This document shows positions 37,350 to 45,203 of a stretch of 64,000 nucleotides of DNA, piece by piece. The stretch's first letter is position 1, and the number at the start of each line of letters is the position of its first letter. Position numbers and translations under genes: made by a program. The notes under the pieces were generated by a model. The model was given only the letters and a program-made list of their open reading frames with translations. It did not search any database and was not told the origin of the DNA. Source of the DNA: Mucilaginibacter oryzae (lineage in GTDB: Bacteria > Bacteroidota > Bacteroidia > Sphingobacteriales > Sphingobacteriaceae); NCBI RefSeq assembly GCF_003148845.1, contig NZ_QGHA01000001.1, forward strand, positions 992,001-1,056,000, written 5' to 3'.

Positions 37350-38321
37350 TTAAACCCTCTCCTCCGGAGAGGGCAGGGTGAGGCTACTCCCCTGCACCAC
37401 TCCCCTGCTCAAAATACGCTGATCGATATAATATTGGATCTCGGATTTTTTAAGTCCCCAGTTGGGGGCGATGAGCAGTTCGCGGTCGCTGAGGCCGAAT
37501 AAGCGCTGGATCACGATATCCGGGCGAACAAGCGGCAGCAGTTCGCACAAAAAGTCGGCGTATTCATCAATACTGAACAGGTGGAACGGTTCGCGTTTAT
37601 ATTTCACGCCCATTACCGAACCTTCAACAATATGCAGGTGGTGAAATTTTACAAATTTTATCTGCGGAAAGCGGTTGATCTCGTCGGCATATTTCAGCAT
37701 CATCTCTTTGGTTTCCCAGGGGAAGCCGAAAATGGTGTGTACGCAAATATCCAGCTTAGAATTTTCGACCAGTTTAAGCGCTTTAACCAATTCTTCGTGG
37801 CTACAGCCGCGGTTAATCTGGTTTAGGGTATCATTGTAGATGCTTTCCATGCCCATCTCCAGGTCAACATCAAAGCGGTCGGTATAACTTTCCAACAGGG
37901 CTATTTTTTCAGCATCGATACAATCGGGGCGGGTACCTACCGATAGGCCTACAATATCTTCGGTACCGTAGCTTAGCGCTTCATCGTACAGCATTTTAAG
38001 GTAATGCGCCGGGGCGTAGGTATTGGTATTGGGCTGAAAGTAAATGATAAACTTATCGGCCTTATTCCCTTTGCGGGCGCGTTCCATACCTTCCATCACC
38101 TGCTGGCGCACGGTAGGCGCGTTACGGCTAACGGAAGGCGTAAACGAATCAACATTGCAATAAGTACAACCACCGTAACCCTTTGATCCATCGCGGTTAG
38201 GGCAGGTAAAGCCGCCATCAACAATTACTTTAAACACGCGCTGCCCTTTATACTTATCGCGCAGCCACGGCCCATAATTGTTATAGCCTTTTTCCCAGGT
38301 TGTTGTTAGTTGTTGCTCCAC
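37350..38321 (-). CDS. Radical SAM protein, TIGR01212/YhcC family
   Basis: 323 residues. Cys 40, Cys 52 and Cys 55 in GGFTCPNRDGSKGYGGCTYC provide the 4Fe-4S site with the spacing typical of the YhcC/TIGR01212 group. Other landmarks: IIYFQPNTNTYAP, GLSVGTRPDCID, RFDVDLEMGMESIYNDTL and RGCSHEELV. The biochemical function of the family is unresolved. The C-terminus is odd: the last residues (SSLTLPSPEERV) and the stop codon are encoded by a dispersed palindromic repeat, so the original end has probably been replaced. A -7 promoter element TATCTTTG lies 28 bases upstream of the start. Confidence 0.9.
   Translation of the reverse strand: MEQQLTTTWEKGYNNYGPWLRDKYKGQRVFKVIVDGGFTCPNRDGSKGYGGCTYCNVDSFTPSVSRNAPTVRQQVMEGMERARKGNKADKFIIYFQPNTNTYAPAHYLKMLYDEALSYGTEDIVGLSVGTRPDCIDAEKIALLESYTDRFDVDLEMGMESIYNDTLNQINRGCSHEELVKALKLVENSKLDICVHTIFGFPWETKEMMLKYADEINRFPQIKFVKFHHLHIVEGSVMGVKYKREPFHLFSIDEYADFLCELLPLVRPDIVIQRLFGLSDRELLIAPNWGLKKSEIQYYIDQRILSRGVVQGSSLTLPSPEERV
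37354..37383. repeat. Palindromic dispersed repeat at the 3' end of the radical SAM gene
   Basis: accctctcc and ggagagggc arms surround a central tccgga; the tail cagggtgaggc follows. The layout (short GC-rich palindrome plus a gggtg tail) parallels the repeats at 41720 and 43080. It overlaps the last ten codons of the gene. Confidence 0.7.
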
Positions 38322-38348
38322 TTTGTTTTAATTACACCAATCAGGGTG

Positions 38349-38356
38349 CAAAGATA
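38349..38356 (-). promoter_or_regulatory. Promoter -7 element of the radical SAM gene
   Basis: TATCTTTG on the minus strand fits TAnnTTTG. It is 28 bases upstream of the ATG at 38321. The -33 region overlaps a repeat copy (38367-38393) and has no clear TTTG. Confidence 0.4.
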
Positions 38357-38366
38357 GTGTTTTTTG

Positions 38367-38466
38367 AGGAAGCGAAATTGGTATGGAGTTGAGTCATATG
38401 GCACACGCGGCACGCGTGCGCCAACACAAGTTTTTTTTAAGGAAGCGAAACTGGCATGAAGTTGAG
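38367..38466. repeat. Direct repeat pair next to REP copies
   Basis: A 27-base segment (aggaagcgaaattggtatgg and seven more bases) at 38367-38393 recurs at 38440-38466 with three mismatches, 73 bases apart. A REP palindrome lies between the copies. Confidence 0.75.
38401..38422 (+). repeat. REP-like palindrome, copy A
   Basis: gcacacgcggcacgcgtgcg followed by cc. The core gcacgcgtgc is a perfect palindrome. Same orientation as copy D (39291), opposite to copies B and C. Confidence 0.8.
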
Positions 38467-38482
38467 CCGAGCATATGTGCGA

Positions 38483-38671
38483 AAGCTGGTGCACGCGTGC
38501 CGCGTGTACACCCCACGGACAGGCACATACGCTCAATAAGCGCAAGATGGTTACAAAAGCTCAACGTCAATCAGCCAAAGCTGGTGCACGCGTGCCGCGT
38601 TTACCCCACAAAACAAGTATATACGCTCGATAAGCACAAAATGATTACAAAAACTCAATGTCAATCAACCC
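38483..38671. repeat. Tandem 94-95-bp duplication with REP copies B and C and the 3' tail of the RAYT gene
   Basis: Unit 1 (38483-38576) and unit 2 (38578-38671) align nearly end to end. Each begins with a REP copy in minus orientation (agctggtgcacgcgtgccgc; copy B 38484-38509, copy C 38579-38604) and ends with a 50-base segment whose second version (38621-38670) includes the last codons of the transposase gene. So the region beyond the gene holds a second, degenerate copy of the gene's own 3' end. Confidence 0.8.
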
Positions 38672-39190
38672 CTTGCCACCTGCATAATCAATAGCGCTTG
38701 AATATTGCCAGTGATGAGCTTCCACAACAAAGCCCGCTTCAACAGGGTTATTGTGGATATAATCTGCCTTTTGTTCAATTACATGTGCACTCCAAAGTTC
38801 AATTGGCCTGTTATCATGCTGCCAAAATTGGCGACCACTAACATTGCTACTTTTTGAAGCAGCCCGTTCAAACATCCATAGCATCCATTCTTTTCTTGAT
38901 TCCTGAATGTTTGATACAATTTCGGCGACCACTTTTTTGGATGTGTATTCTTTAAATCTGCCTACTATAACTTCTGGGTTATTATTCTTTGCACCATAGA
39001 TTAAATGGACATGGCTTGGCATAATACACCAGCAATAGATATCCATGCCTAAGTTCTTTTGACAATAAATTAGGCTATCAATAATGATCTGTGTATAAAT
39101 GGGCCTGATAAATACATCAATCCAATAAACCGTAGCAAAGCTTACAAAGTATAAACCTTCTTTGTTTAGAAATTTATATTTCCGGCTCAT
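38645..39190 (-). CDS. REP-associated tyrosine transposase (RAYT, Y1_Tnp/IS200-like)
   Basis: 181 residues. The single-strand DNA nuclease motif is present: MPSHVHLI with His 60 and His 62, and a candidate catalytic Tyr 82 in RFKEYTSKKV. The late motif DYIHNNPVEAGFV is typical of RAYT proteins. These domesticated relatives of IS200/IS605 transposases cut and move short REP palindromes rather than themselves. Inverted REP copies lie on both sides (copy C at the 3' side, copy D 101 bases upstream of the start), as expected for a working RAYT/REP unit. AT content is higher than in nearby genes. It appears intact. Confidence 0.9.
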   Translation of the reverse strand: MSRKYKFLNKEGLYFVSFATVYWIDVFIRPIYTQIIIDSLIYCQKNLGMDIYCWCIMPSHVHLIYGAKNNNPEVIVGRFKEYTSKKVVAEIVSNIQESRKEWMLWMFERAASKSSNVSGRQFWQHDNRPIELWSAHVIEQKADYIHNNPVEAGFVVEAHHWQYSSAIDYAGGKGLIDIEFL

Positions 39191-39290
39191 TTATTTTCAC
39201 TGTGTCTGTGAATTTACAATAATAATTTATTTAAACGGATTAAATATCTGCTTGAAATCTTTATAATACATGCAAGGGGGGCTCAATAAG

Positions 39291-39317
39291 GGCACACGCG
39301 GCACGCGTGCGCCAGCT
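39291..39317 (+). repeat. REP-like palindrome, copy D
   Basis: ggcacacgcggcacgcgtgc followed by gccagct, the same 20-base core as copy A and the complement of copies B and C. It lies upstream of the RAYT gene. Just after it (39338-39370) is a stretch with three copies of a ccgaaatc word. Confidence 0.8.
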
Positions 39318-39373
39318 AAAGGAAGGTCTTCAAAAAAAATCCGAAATCGAAATTCCGAAATCCGAAATCAACA

Positions 39374-40720
39374 CTACTCCAGGTTATACTCCTTCAACTT
39401 ACGGTAAAGCGTAGCCACACCAATATTCAACAGGTGTGCTGCCTCGGCCCGGTTGCCATGCGTATGGTTTAGCACCCGCTGGATATGCAGCCGCTCCACC
39501 GAAGATAGATCGAAAGCAGATACCGGCGAACCGCTTTTTATTTGCTGCTGCTGAACCTCATAAGGCAGCAGACTATCGTCAAGCACATTGCTGTCGGCCA
39601 GGATCACGGCCCGTTCCACCACATTTTTTAGCTCGCGGATATTACCGGGCCAGGAATATGCTTCCAGCTTTTCTATAAACTCGTTGGTTAACGTATTAAC
39701 CTGCTTTTTTACCTTAAGGGCAAAGTGCTGCATAAAGTACTCCGCCAGCAGCCTGATATCTTTTTTTCGCTCGCGCAGGGCGGGCAATGTAATCTGGAAT
39801 ACGGATAGGCGATAGTACAGATCTGAACGAAAATGACCTTCGTTGCTTTCGTTCAATAAATTACGGTTGGTAGCGGCAAGGATGCGTACATTAACCTGGG
39901 TAGGTTTGGTATCCCCTATTTTAATAAATTGCTGCGATTCAAGTACCCGCAACAGTTTGGCCTGCAAATCATGGTCGAGCTCGCCTATCTCATCCAAAAA
40001 TATGGTACCGCCATTGGCTTCTTCAAACAAGCCTTTTTTATCTTTTATAGCCCCGGTAAACGAGCCTGCCTTATGCCCAAACAGCTCGCTTTCCAATAAT
40101 TCTTTAGTAAAAGCGCTGCAATTTACCGCCACGAACGATTTTGCGCTGCGGCCGCTGGCCTGGTGAATGGCCTCGGCAAAAATTTCCTTTCCGGTACCGG
40201 TTTCGCCCAGTAATAAAACGGTGGTATCGGTAAGGGCTACTTTTTGCGCCAGTTTAATCACATCAGTAATAGCGTTCGATTTGCCGATCAGCCTGTCGAA
40301 ACCGAAGCGGGTATTCAACTTACTTTGCAAATCCATTACCTGCTGCTGCAGCAGGGCCTTATCCATAGCCTTGCTTACCAACGGGATGATCTTTTCATTA
40401 TCATCGCCCTTGGTTATATAATCAAAAGCTCCGGCTTTAATGGCTTTTACACCATCATTAATGGTGCCGTAAGCGGTAAGTACAATAATTTCGGTAGCAG
40501 GGTAGTTTTTTTTGATGGTTTCAGAAAGGGTAATACCATCAACGTCGGGCAGTTTAACGTCGCTCAAAACAACCTGTACACTTTCCTGCTGTAGCTTTTT
40601 CAAACCTTCTTTGGCCGTACCTGCGGTAATAACCTCATGGCCCTCCAACTGTAAAATACGCGCCAGCAGGTTGCGCAGGCGTTCTTCGTCGTCAATAATT
40701 AATAATTTACCTTTCTGCAT
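39374..40720 (-). CDS. Sigma-54-dependent response regulator, NtrC family
   Basis: 448 residues. Receiver domain at 1-120 with acidic pocket Asp 10/Asp 11, phosphoacceptor Asp 54 (LSDVKLPD) and Lys 104. AAA+ domain at about 140-370: Walker A GETGTGKE at 172-179, the sigma-54-contact loop as GSFTGA at 219-224 (GAFTGA in most members), Walker B TIFLDEIGE near 241 and SWPGNIRELKN near 354. C-terminal Fis-type helix-turn-helix at about 408-448 (GNRAEAAHLLNIGVATLYRKL). It activates RpoN promoters when phosphorylated. No histidine kinase gene is adjacent, so its sensor must lie elsewhere. Confidence 0.94.
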   Translation of the reverse strand: MQKGKLLIIDDEERLRNLLARILQLEGHEVITAGTAKEGLKKLQQESVQVVLSDVKLPDVDGITLSETIKKNYPATEIIVLTAYGTINDGVKAIKAGAFDYITKGDDNEKIIPLVSKAMDKALLQQQVMDLQSKLNTRFGFDRLIGKSNAITDVIKLAQKVALTDTTVLLLGETGTGKEIFAEAIHQASGRSAKSFVAVNCSAFTKELLESELFGHKAGSFTGAIKDKKGLFEEANGGTIFLDEIGELDHDLQAKLLRVLESQQFIKIGDTKPTQVNVRILAATNRNLLNESNEGHFRSDLYYRLSVFQITLPALRERKKDIRLLAEYFMQHFALKVKKQVNTLTNEFIEKLEAYSWPGNIRELKNVVERAVILADSNVLDDSLLPYEVQQQQIKSGSPVSAFDLSSVERLHIQRVLNHTHGNRAEAAHLLNIGVATLYRKLKEYNLE

Positions 40721-40818
40721 TAAGGCAAATATGGTGAATTAGGTTGATTAGTTGATTCGGTTGCATTAAGTTGATTGCGTTTTTACGGCAAAACACTCAT
40801 CTACCAACCATTCACTAC

Positions 40819-41019
40819 TTACCACCCGGCCCTGCGTGTTGCGCGCATCAGTTGCCGGTGGCGTTTGGCATCGTAGTAGTCGCTCGTTACCAGGATAGCA
40901 TGAATAACTCCGGGAATCCAGAAAAACAGGGTTAAAAATATATTCAATATAAAGGCGCCAATCCTGCCGGTGGTTAATATGGCAAGCGGGGGCAGTATAA
41001 AACAAAGAAAATATCGCAT
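40819..41019 (-). CDS. YqaE/Pmp3 family small membrane protein
   Basis: 66 residues from the ATG ending at 41019 (MRYFLCFILPPLAIL); a start seven codons earlier at 41040 is possible but breaks the family's usual N-terminus. Two membrane segments, FILPPLAILTTGRIGAFILNI and LTLFFWIPGVIHAILVT, with the PP and WIPG signatures of the UPF0057 family. These proteolipids help keep membrane potential under salt or cold stress in other organisms. The gene is between an NtrC-type regulator and a thioesterase, without obvious functional link. Confidence 0.85.
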   Translation of the reverse strand: MRYFLCFILPPLAILTTGRIGAFILNIFLTLFFWIPGVIHAILVTSDYYDAKRHRQLMRATRRAGW

Positions 41020-41071
41020 GGCTGTGGTTTTAATGTTCAATTAACATTTAGACCATGCCTACTCTAATTTG

Positions 41072-41623
41072 TTACTGCTTAATTTCTTCGCCCAGGTTAG
41101 GGGGCAGTTGATCGCCAAAAAACAAGGCCTTCAGTTCGGTTGCGTCATTGGGATTCATTTTTCCGCCCAATATCAGCCTCAGCTGGCGGCGGCGAAGCGC
41201 ACCCTCGTATAATGATTGTTCTTTTTCCGTTTGGGGAATGAGTTCGGCGACAGCGGTTTTCTGTCCGTCTTTATCCAACGCTACAAAGGTGTAATAAGCT
41301 TCATTACTTTTCACTTTGGTGCCAGATGGAATATTTTGCGCCCAAACGTCCATCCTTACCTCTACCGAGGTAGTGAACGCCCTGGTTACCTTGGCCTCGA
41401 TGCTTACCACATCACCCAGTTTTATTGGCGCTTTAAAGGATACATTATCTACCGATGCTGTTACCACTATCCGGTTGCAATGTTTCTGCGCGCAAATGGC
41501 TGCTGCAATATCCATCCAATGCAACAGGCGCCCCCCCATCAGGTTATTTAAAGTATTGGTATCGTTGGGTAATACCAACTCGTTCATGATGGTATAGGAG
41601 TCTTGCGGCGATTTTGCAGTCAT
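41072..41623 (-). CDS. Acyl-CoA thioesterase, hot-dog fold (YciA/BACH-like)
   Basis: 183 residues. The hot-dog motif is clear: NTLNNLMGGRLLHWMDIAAAICAQKHC, with the Asn/Asp pair of the active site, then VVTASVDNVSFKAPIKLGDVV and SNEAYYTFVALDKDG. Family members hydrolyse medium- and long-chain acyl-CoA. The C-terminal 45 residues (LRRRQLRLILGGKM onwards) are a charged tail common in Bacteroidota versions. A -7 promoter element lies 18 bases upstream. Confidence 0.9.
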   Translation of the reverse strand: MTAKSPQDSYTIMNELVLPNDTNTLNNLMGGRLLHWMDIAAAICAQKHCNRIVVTASVDNVSFKAPIKLGDVVSIEAKVTRAFTTSVEVRMDVWAQNIPSGTKVKSNEAYYTFVALDKDGQKTAVAELIPQTEKEQSLYEGALRRRQLRLILGGKMNPNDATELKALFFGDQLPPNLGEEIKQ

Positions 41624-41640
41624 GGTAAATTGTTTAAGGG

Positions 41641-41648
41641 CAAAGATA
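41641..41648 (-). promoter_or_regulatory. Promoter -7 element of the thioesterase gene
   Basis: TATCTTTG on the minus strand, 18 bases before the ATG at 41623. The -33 region falls inside a palindromic repeat (41665-41684) and lacks a TTTG. Confidence 0.4.
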
Positions 41649-41664
41649 AGAAGCCCCCTCTAAA

Positions 41665-41754
41665 TCTCCCCCCGGAGGGGGAGACTTTTATTATCAGGCG
41701 GAGGGTATTTTATATTTTTAAAGCCCTCCCTACCGGGGAGGGTTTGGGTGGGGC
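41665..41754. repeat. Composite palindromic repeat, left of the T9SS plug gene
   Basis: Two parts: a hairpin tctccccc-cgga-gggggaga (41665-41684), and aaagccctccctaccggggagggtttgggtgggg-type sequence at 41720-41754, whose stem is ccctccc-taccg-gggaggg. On the minus strand the second stem is followed by cttt and an AT stretch, so it may also act as a terminator for the gene that stops at 41762. Confidence 0.75.
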
Positions 41755-41761
41755 CGACCTT

Positions 41762-43012
41762 TTACCTCTTCGTCACCAACTCCCTAAAGCCAACAAGTTC
41801 GTCCCAACGTGCTGCCGGCGGGCGATAGTAAGTAAGCATCTGGTACTCATTTTCAGTTTCAAAATGGCTGCCCTCTAATGGCACATCGTCGGCTTTGCCG
41901 GTTTGGGCATCCAACCAAACATACTCGTAATCATACACACCTTGTTTCATTAACATGTTTACGGTGTAACGCCCATTATCAAGCGGGTGCAGTTTGTTAC
42001 TTTCGTCAAGGCGGTAATTGTTAAACTGTCCTACCACGTATGGTGCACCTTCTTTAGGGTCTTTATTGGTGGAGAGCGTGAAATACACCCGGGCATAATC
42101 GGCATCGGTAGCCGGGTTGTTGCCATCGTTATTCAGGATGTAGAATTTACCATCGTTATCGTATTGAAAAATATAGCCGGACTGATCGCGCACCTGATCG
42201 CCCAATAATACGACTACATTTGTTGAATCTTTATAAATTTTAGATACCCTTTGCGAATTGAGTTTAAGGGTACGGGTATCAAACAACCTGAACTCATTAC
42301 GACCCGGAAAATCATTAATAGCCACATCATTGTAAAGCATTTGCGTACCGCGGATATAGGTAGGCTGCCCGTTAAGCACCGCTGTTTCGGCACGTGCATT
42401 TTGCATGATGAAAGTACGTAACGCATACGACGGATTTTGCACTACGAGCCCCGAAAAATCGACTGTAAAATTCACCTTTTGGTTGGTTTGCCGGGTGGCG
42501 GTATTGGCAGATGGCACCAGGTCGGCCATTACCGACACACGCTTGCCCAACACATAAAGCCTGCGGGTAAGTACCATTTTGTTTTGATCGCCATCTTCAT
42601 AAACCTTCAGCACATAATTGCCCGATATTTTGGGGGCAATATTATTGTTGGGTAACGAAAGTTCGTAATGAGTGTATTTCTGCATGGTACCTGTTGAGTA
42701 ACTGTAGTTGTACAGGCGATCATCCATAAAATTTTGCAGATACTCGGCAGGCGAAAGGTTTGATGAGTTCCAGTTGGCATCACAATGCTCGATGGTATAA
42801 TAATAATTGCGGCTTCCGCCCCGCAGATCATCAAATGCAAGCAATACCTTTTCGTCTGATCCTAAATTAATGAGCGGGAATGAGCCTTGTTTGCCCGTAT
42901 TGTAAAACTCAACACTTTTGATGGCCGATGAGTAAACCTTGTTGATATAAGCTGATTGCGCGAAAGTATTTAAGGACAGGAGGAAAAAGAGGATGATGTT
43001 AAGCTTTTTCAT
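41762..43012 (-). CDS. Type IX secretion system plug protein (DUF5103)
   Basis: 416 residues with a signal peptide ending NTFAQS. The start of the mature protein (YSSAIKSVEFYNTGKQGSFPLINL) and LLAFDDLRGGSRNYYYTIEHCDANWNSS match the DUF5103 family, a beta-rich protein that plugs the SprA translocon of the type IX secretion system. The middle part RVSVMADLVPSANTATRQTNQKVNFTVDF and the C-terminal YDYEYVWLD fit as well. It implies the organism has T9SS. The gene is flanked on both sides by the same composite repeat. Confidence 0.88.
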   Translation of the reverse strand: MKKLNIILFFLLSLNTFAQSAYINKVYSSAIKSVEFYNTGKQGSFPLINLGSDEKVLLAFDDLRGGSRNYYYTIEHCDANWNSSNLSPAEYLQNFMDDRLYNYSYSTGTMQKYTHYELSLPNNNIAPKISGNYVLKVYEDGDQNKMVLTRRLYVLGKRVSVMADLVPSANTATRQTNQKVNFTVDFSGLVVQNPSYALRTFIMQNARAETAVLNGQPTYIRGTQMLYNDVAINDFPGRNEFRLFDTRTLKLNSQRVSKIYKDSTNVVVLLGDQVRDQSGYIFQYDNDGKFYILNNDGNNPATDADYARVYFTLSTNKDPKEGAPYVVGQFNNYRLDESNKLHPLDNGRYTVNMLMKQGVYDYEYVWLDAQTGKADDVPLEGSHFETENEYQMLTYYRPPAARWDELVGFRELVTKR

Positions 43013-43046
43013 TGATGCAAATTTGTTAATCAGCCCTCCATTTTAA

Positions 43047-43113
43047 TCTCCCCTACCGGGGAGACTAAATTTTTTTTTAAAAGCCCTCCCTACCGGGGAG
43101 GGTTTGGGTGGGG
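43047..43113. repeat. Composite palindromic repeat, right of the T9SS plug gene
   Basis: Same two parts in the same order and orientation as at 41665-41754: hairpin tctcccc-tacc-ggggaga (43047-43064) and the ccctccc-taccg-gggaggg stem with gggtttgggtgggg tail (43080-43113). It touches the stop codon of the ABC-F gene (43115); on that gene's strand the stem is followed by ctttt, a terminator-like feature. Confidence 0.75.
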
Positions 43114-43114
43114 T

Positions 43115-45034
43115 TTATTCCAACTCCAAAATCTGCTCGGCCAATGCTTCCCATTTGTCTTTAAGCTGTTTAAGTTCGGCTTGTTTGGTGCTGTAGGCAG
43201 CGTTGGTTTGTTTTAGTTTAGCGTTATCACTGTATATTTTCTCGTCACCCAGTTGGGCTTCAAGTTGCTTAACTTCTTTTTCAAGATCGGCAATTTGCTG
43301 TTCCATTTTGCTCAGGTCCTGGTTCAGTTTTTTAAGCTGCTGATGCTTGTTTTCACCCTGTGGCTGTTTAACGGGTTCGGGCTTTTTTTCTTCCTTTTTA
43401 GGCTGCGGTGCAGGCGCAGCGGCTTTAGGCTCCAGCTTACGTTTGGCGTACCATTCGTCAAACTCGGCGTACGTACCCGGGTAAATTTTGATCTTCTGAT
43501 CTTCAATAAACCAGATTTTGTTGGCTACATTATCCAGGAAATACCTGTCGTGCGATACTACGATGAAAGTACCTTCGTACTGTTCCAACGCCTGGATCAG
43601 GATGTTAACCGATTGCATATCCAGGTGGTTGGTAGGCTCATCCAGTACCAGGAAATTTGCATCGGCTGTAAGTGCCTTGGCCAAAGCCACACGCGATTTC
43701 TCGCCGCCCGATAACACCTTGATTTTCTTAAACACATCATCGCCTGTAAACAAAAACGAACCTAAAATGGTACGCAATTCGGTATCGGTATGTTTAGGGG
43801 CGAATGCCTGAAGTTCCTGTAGTATCTGGTTTTCGAGGTGTAACGACTCTAACTGGTGCTGGGCGAAGAACGTAGTGGTTACGTTGTGCCCGGTGGTCAT
43901 GGAACCTGTAAAATCTTTATCAGCTCCCGCAATGATGCGCAGCAAGGTTGATTTACCTTTACCATTAGCACCGATCAGGGCAATTTTATCACCTTTTTCA
44001 ATTACGGCCTCGCCGCCGTTTAAGATATCAATGGCAGGATATTTTTTTACGATATTCTCTAAGGTAACCACGTGCCTGCCCGATTGCTTGCTGAAACGGA
44101 ACGCAAAGTTAACCGTCGGGTTATCGTCATCCACATCATCAATCCGCTCCATCCTGTCCAGCATCTTGATCCGCGATTGCGCCATTTTGGCCTTAGAGGC
44201 CTTGGCACGGAAACGCTCGATCAAACGTTCTTCCTGTTTAATTTTTGATTGCTGGTTTTTGAACTCGCCACGTTGAATTTCTTCACGCAGAGCTTTTTCT
44301 TCGAGATAGAAAGAGTAATTACCCGCGTAAACAGTAAGTTTCCCCTTGCGCGATTCAACCGTACGGTTAATCACCTTATCCAGGAACCACCTGTCGTGCG
44401 ATACGATGATGATAGCACCGGTAAAAGCTTTCAGGTAATCTTCCAGCCATTGGATAGATGGTAAGTCGAGGTGGTTGGTAGGCTCATCCAGCAAAAGGAT
44501 ATCCGGTGCCTGCAACAGTATCTTGGCCAGCATTACACGCATGCGCCAGCCACCCGAAAAGGTGCTTAACTTACGTTTGCAATCGTCATCGCTAAAACCC
44601 AAACCAGCTAAAATTTCGTGGGCCTTATATTCGATATTATAACCGTCAAGCAGTTCAAATTCATGCTGCTTGTCGCTCAGTTTATTTAAAAGGTCTTCGC
44701 TATAATCCGTTTCCAGCTTTTTAAGCAGGTTCTCAATTTCATCGTGCAGCTGGTTTTGGCGCTCAAAGGCTTCCATGGCCACGTGAACGATGTTTTTATC
44801 AGATGAATATGAAAGCAGATCCTGGTTCAGGTACCCCATGGTGAGGTCTTTCGCCATGGAAACTGTTCCGGAAGTAGGCTTATAATCGCCTACAATAATT
44901 TTAAGGAGGGTAGTTTTTCCTGTACCGTTGGCACCAATTAAACCAATTTTTTCACCGGGTTTAATATGCCAGTTAGCTTCATCATATAGGGCCCGCGCAC
45001 CAATCTCGAACGTAAGGTTATTTATAGCAATCAT
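43115..45034 (-). CDS. ABC-F family ATP-binding protein (Uup/EttA-like)
   Basis: 639 residues without membrane segments. Two ABC ATPase domains: first Walker A GANGTGKTT near 34, signature FSGGWRMR, Walker B ILLLDEPTNHLDLPS; second Walker A GANGKGKST, signature LSGGEKSR and LVLDEPTNHLDMQS. A linker of about 80 charged residues (P-site tRNA-interaction motif) lies between them. The C-terminal 90 residues form a coiled coil (KLNQDLSKMEQQIADLEKEV). ABC-F proteins act on ribosomes during translation; the C-terminal coiled coil suits the Uup group. A -7 promoter element lies 8 bases before the start codon. Confidence 0.93.
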   Translation of the reverse strand: MIAINNLTFEIGARALYDEANWHIKPGEKIGLIGANGTGKTTLLKIIVGDYKPTSGTVSMAKDLTMGYLNQDLLSYSSDKNIVHVAMEAFERQNQLHDEIENLLKKLETDYSEDLLNKLSDKQHEFELLDGYNIEYKAHEILAGLGFSDDDCKRKLSTFSGGWRMRVMLAKILLQAPDILLLDEPTNHLDLPSIQWLEDYLKAFTGAIIIVSHDRWFLDKVINRTVESRKGKLTVYAGNYSFYLEEKALREEIQRGEFKNQQSKIKQEERLIERFRAKASKAKMAQSRIKMLDRMERIDDVDDDNPTVNFAFRFSKQSGRHVVTLENIVKKYPAIDILNGGEAVIEKGDKIALIGANGKGKSTLLRIIAGADKDFTGSMTTGHNVTTTFFAQHQLESLHLENQILQELQAFAPKHTDTELRTILGSFLFTGDDVFKKIKVLSGGEKSRVALAKALTADANFLVLDEPTNHLDMQSVNILIQALEQYEGTFIVVSHDRYFLDNVANKIWFIEDQKIKIYPGTYAEFDEWYAKRKLEPKAAAPAPQPKKEEKKPEPVKQPQGENKHQQLKKLNQDLSKMEQQIADLEKEVKQLEAQLGDEKIYSDNAKLKQTNAAYSTKQAELKQLKDKWEALAEQILELE

Positions 45035-45041
45035 TTACGCG

Positions 45042-45049
45042 CAAAGATA
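45042..45049 (-). promoter_or_regulatory. Promoter -7 element of the ABC-F gene
   Basis: TATCTTTG on the minus strand with GCGCG after it, ending 8 bases before the ATG, which implies a nearly leaderless message. No TTTG at the -33 distance. Confidence 0.4.
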
Positions 45050-45060
45050 CGTTTTTTGTT

Positions 45061-45198
45061 TTAAGGCGAAAGGTGAAAGGATAAAGGCGAAAGGTTTTGG
45101 GGAAGGAGAAAGGATAAAGGTTAAAGGTTAAAAAAACAGCCACGCAAGCCACTTGCAAAGCTGCAGCTACCTTTCGCCTTTAACCTTTATCCTTTTAC
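45061..45198. repeat. Purine-rich inverted repeat (aaggataaaggt type)
   Basis: The left arm (45061-45131) is a loose array of gaaagg, gataaagg and gttaaagg words; the right arm (45167-45198) is the complement (cctttcgcctttaacctt then tatcctttt). The two arms could pair over about 30 bases. A related element is at 47742-47857; the two share the word aaaggtagctgc. Confidence 0.65.
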
Positions 45199-45203
45199 CC
45201 TTA

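Noticed and set aside
38367..38671. CRISPR-like array
   Set aside because: Repeats are few, palindromic, in both orientations and of unequal spacing; no cas genes; they fit REP elements of the RAYT.
38383..38694. 103-codon frame across the REP region
   Set aside because: Translation of palindromic repeats and of the antisense end of the RAYT gene.
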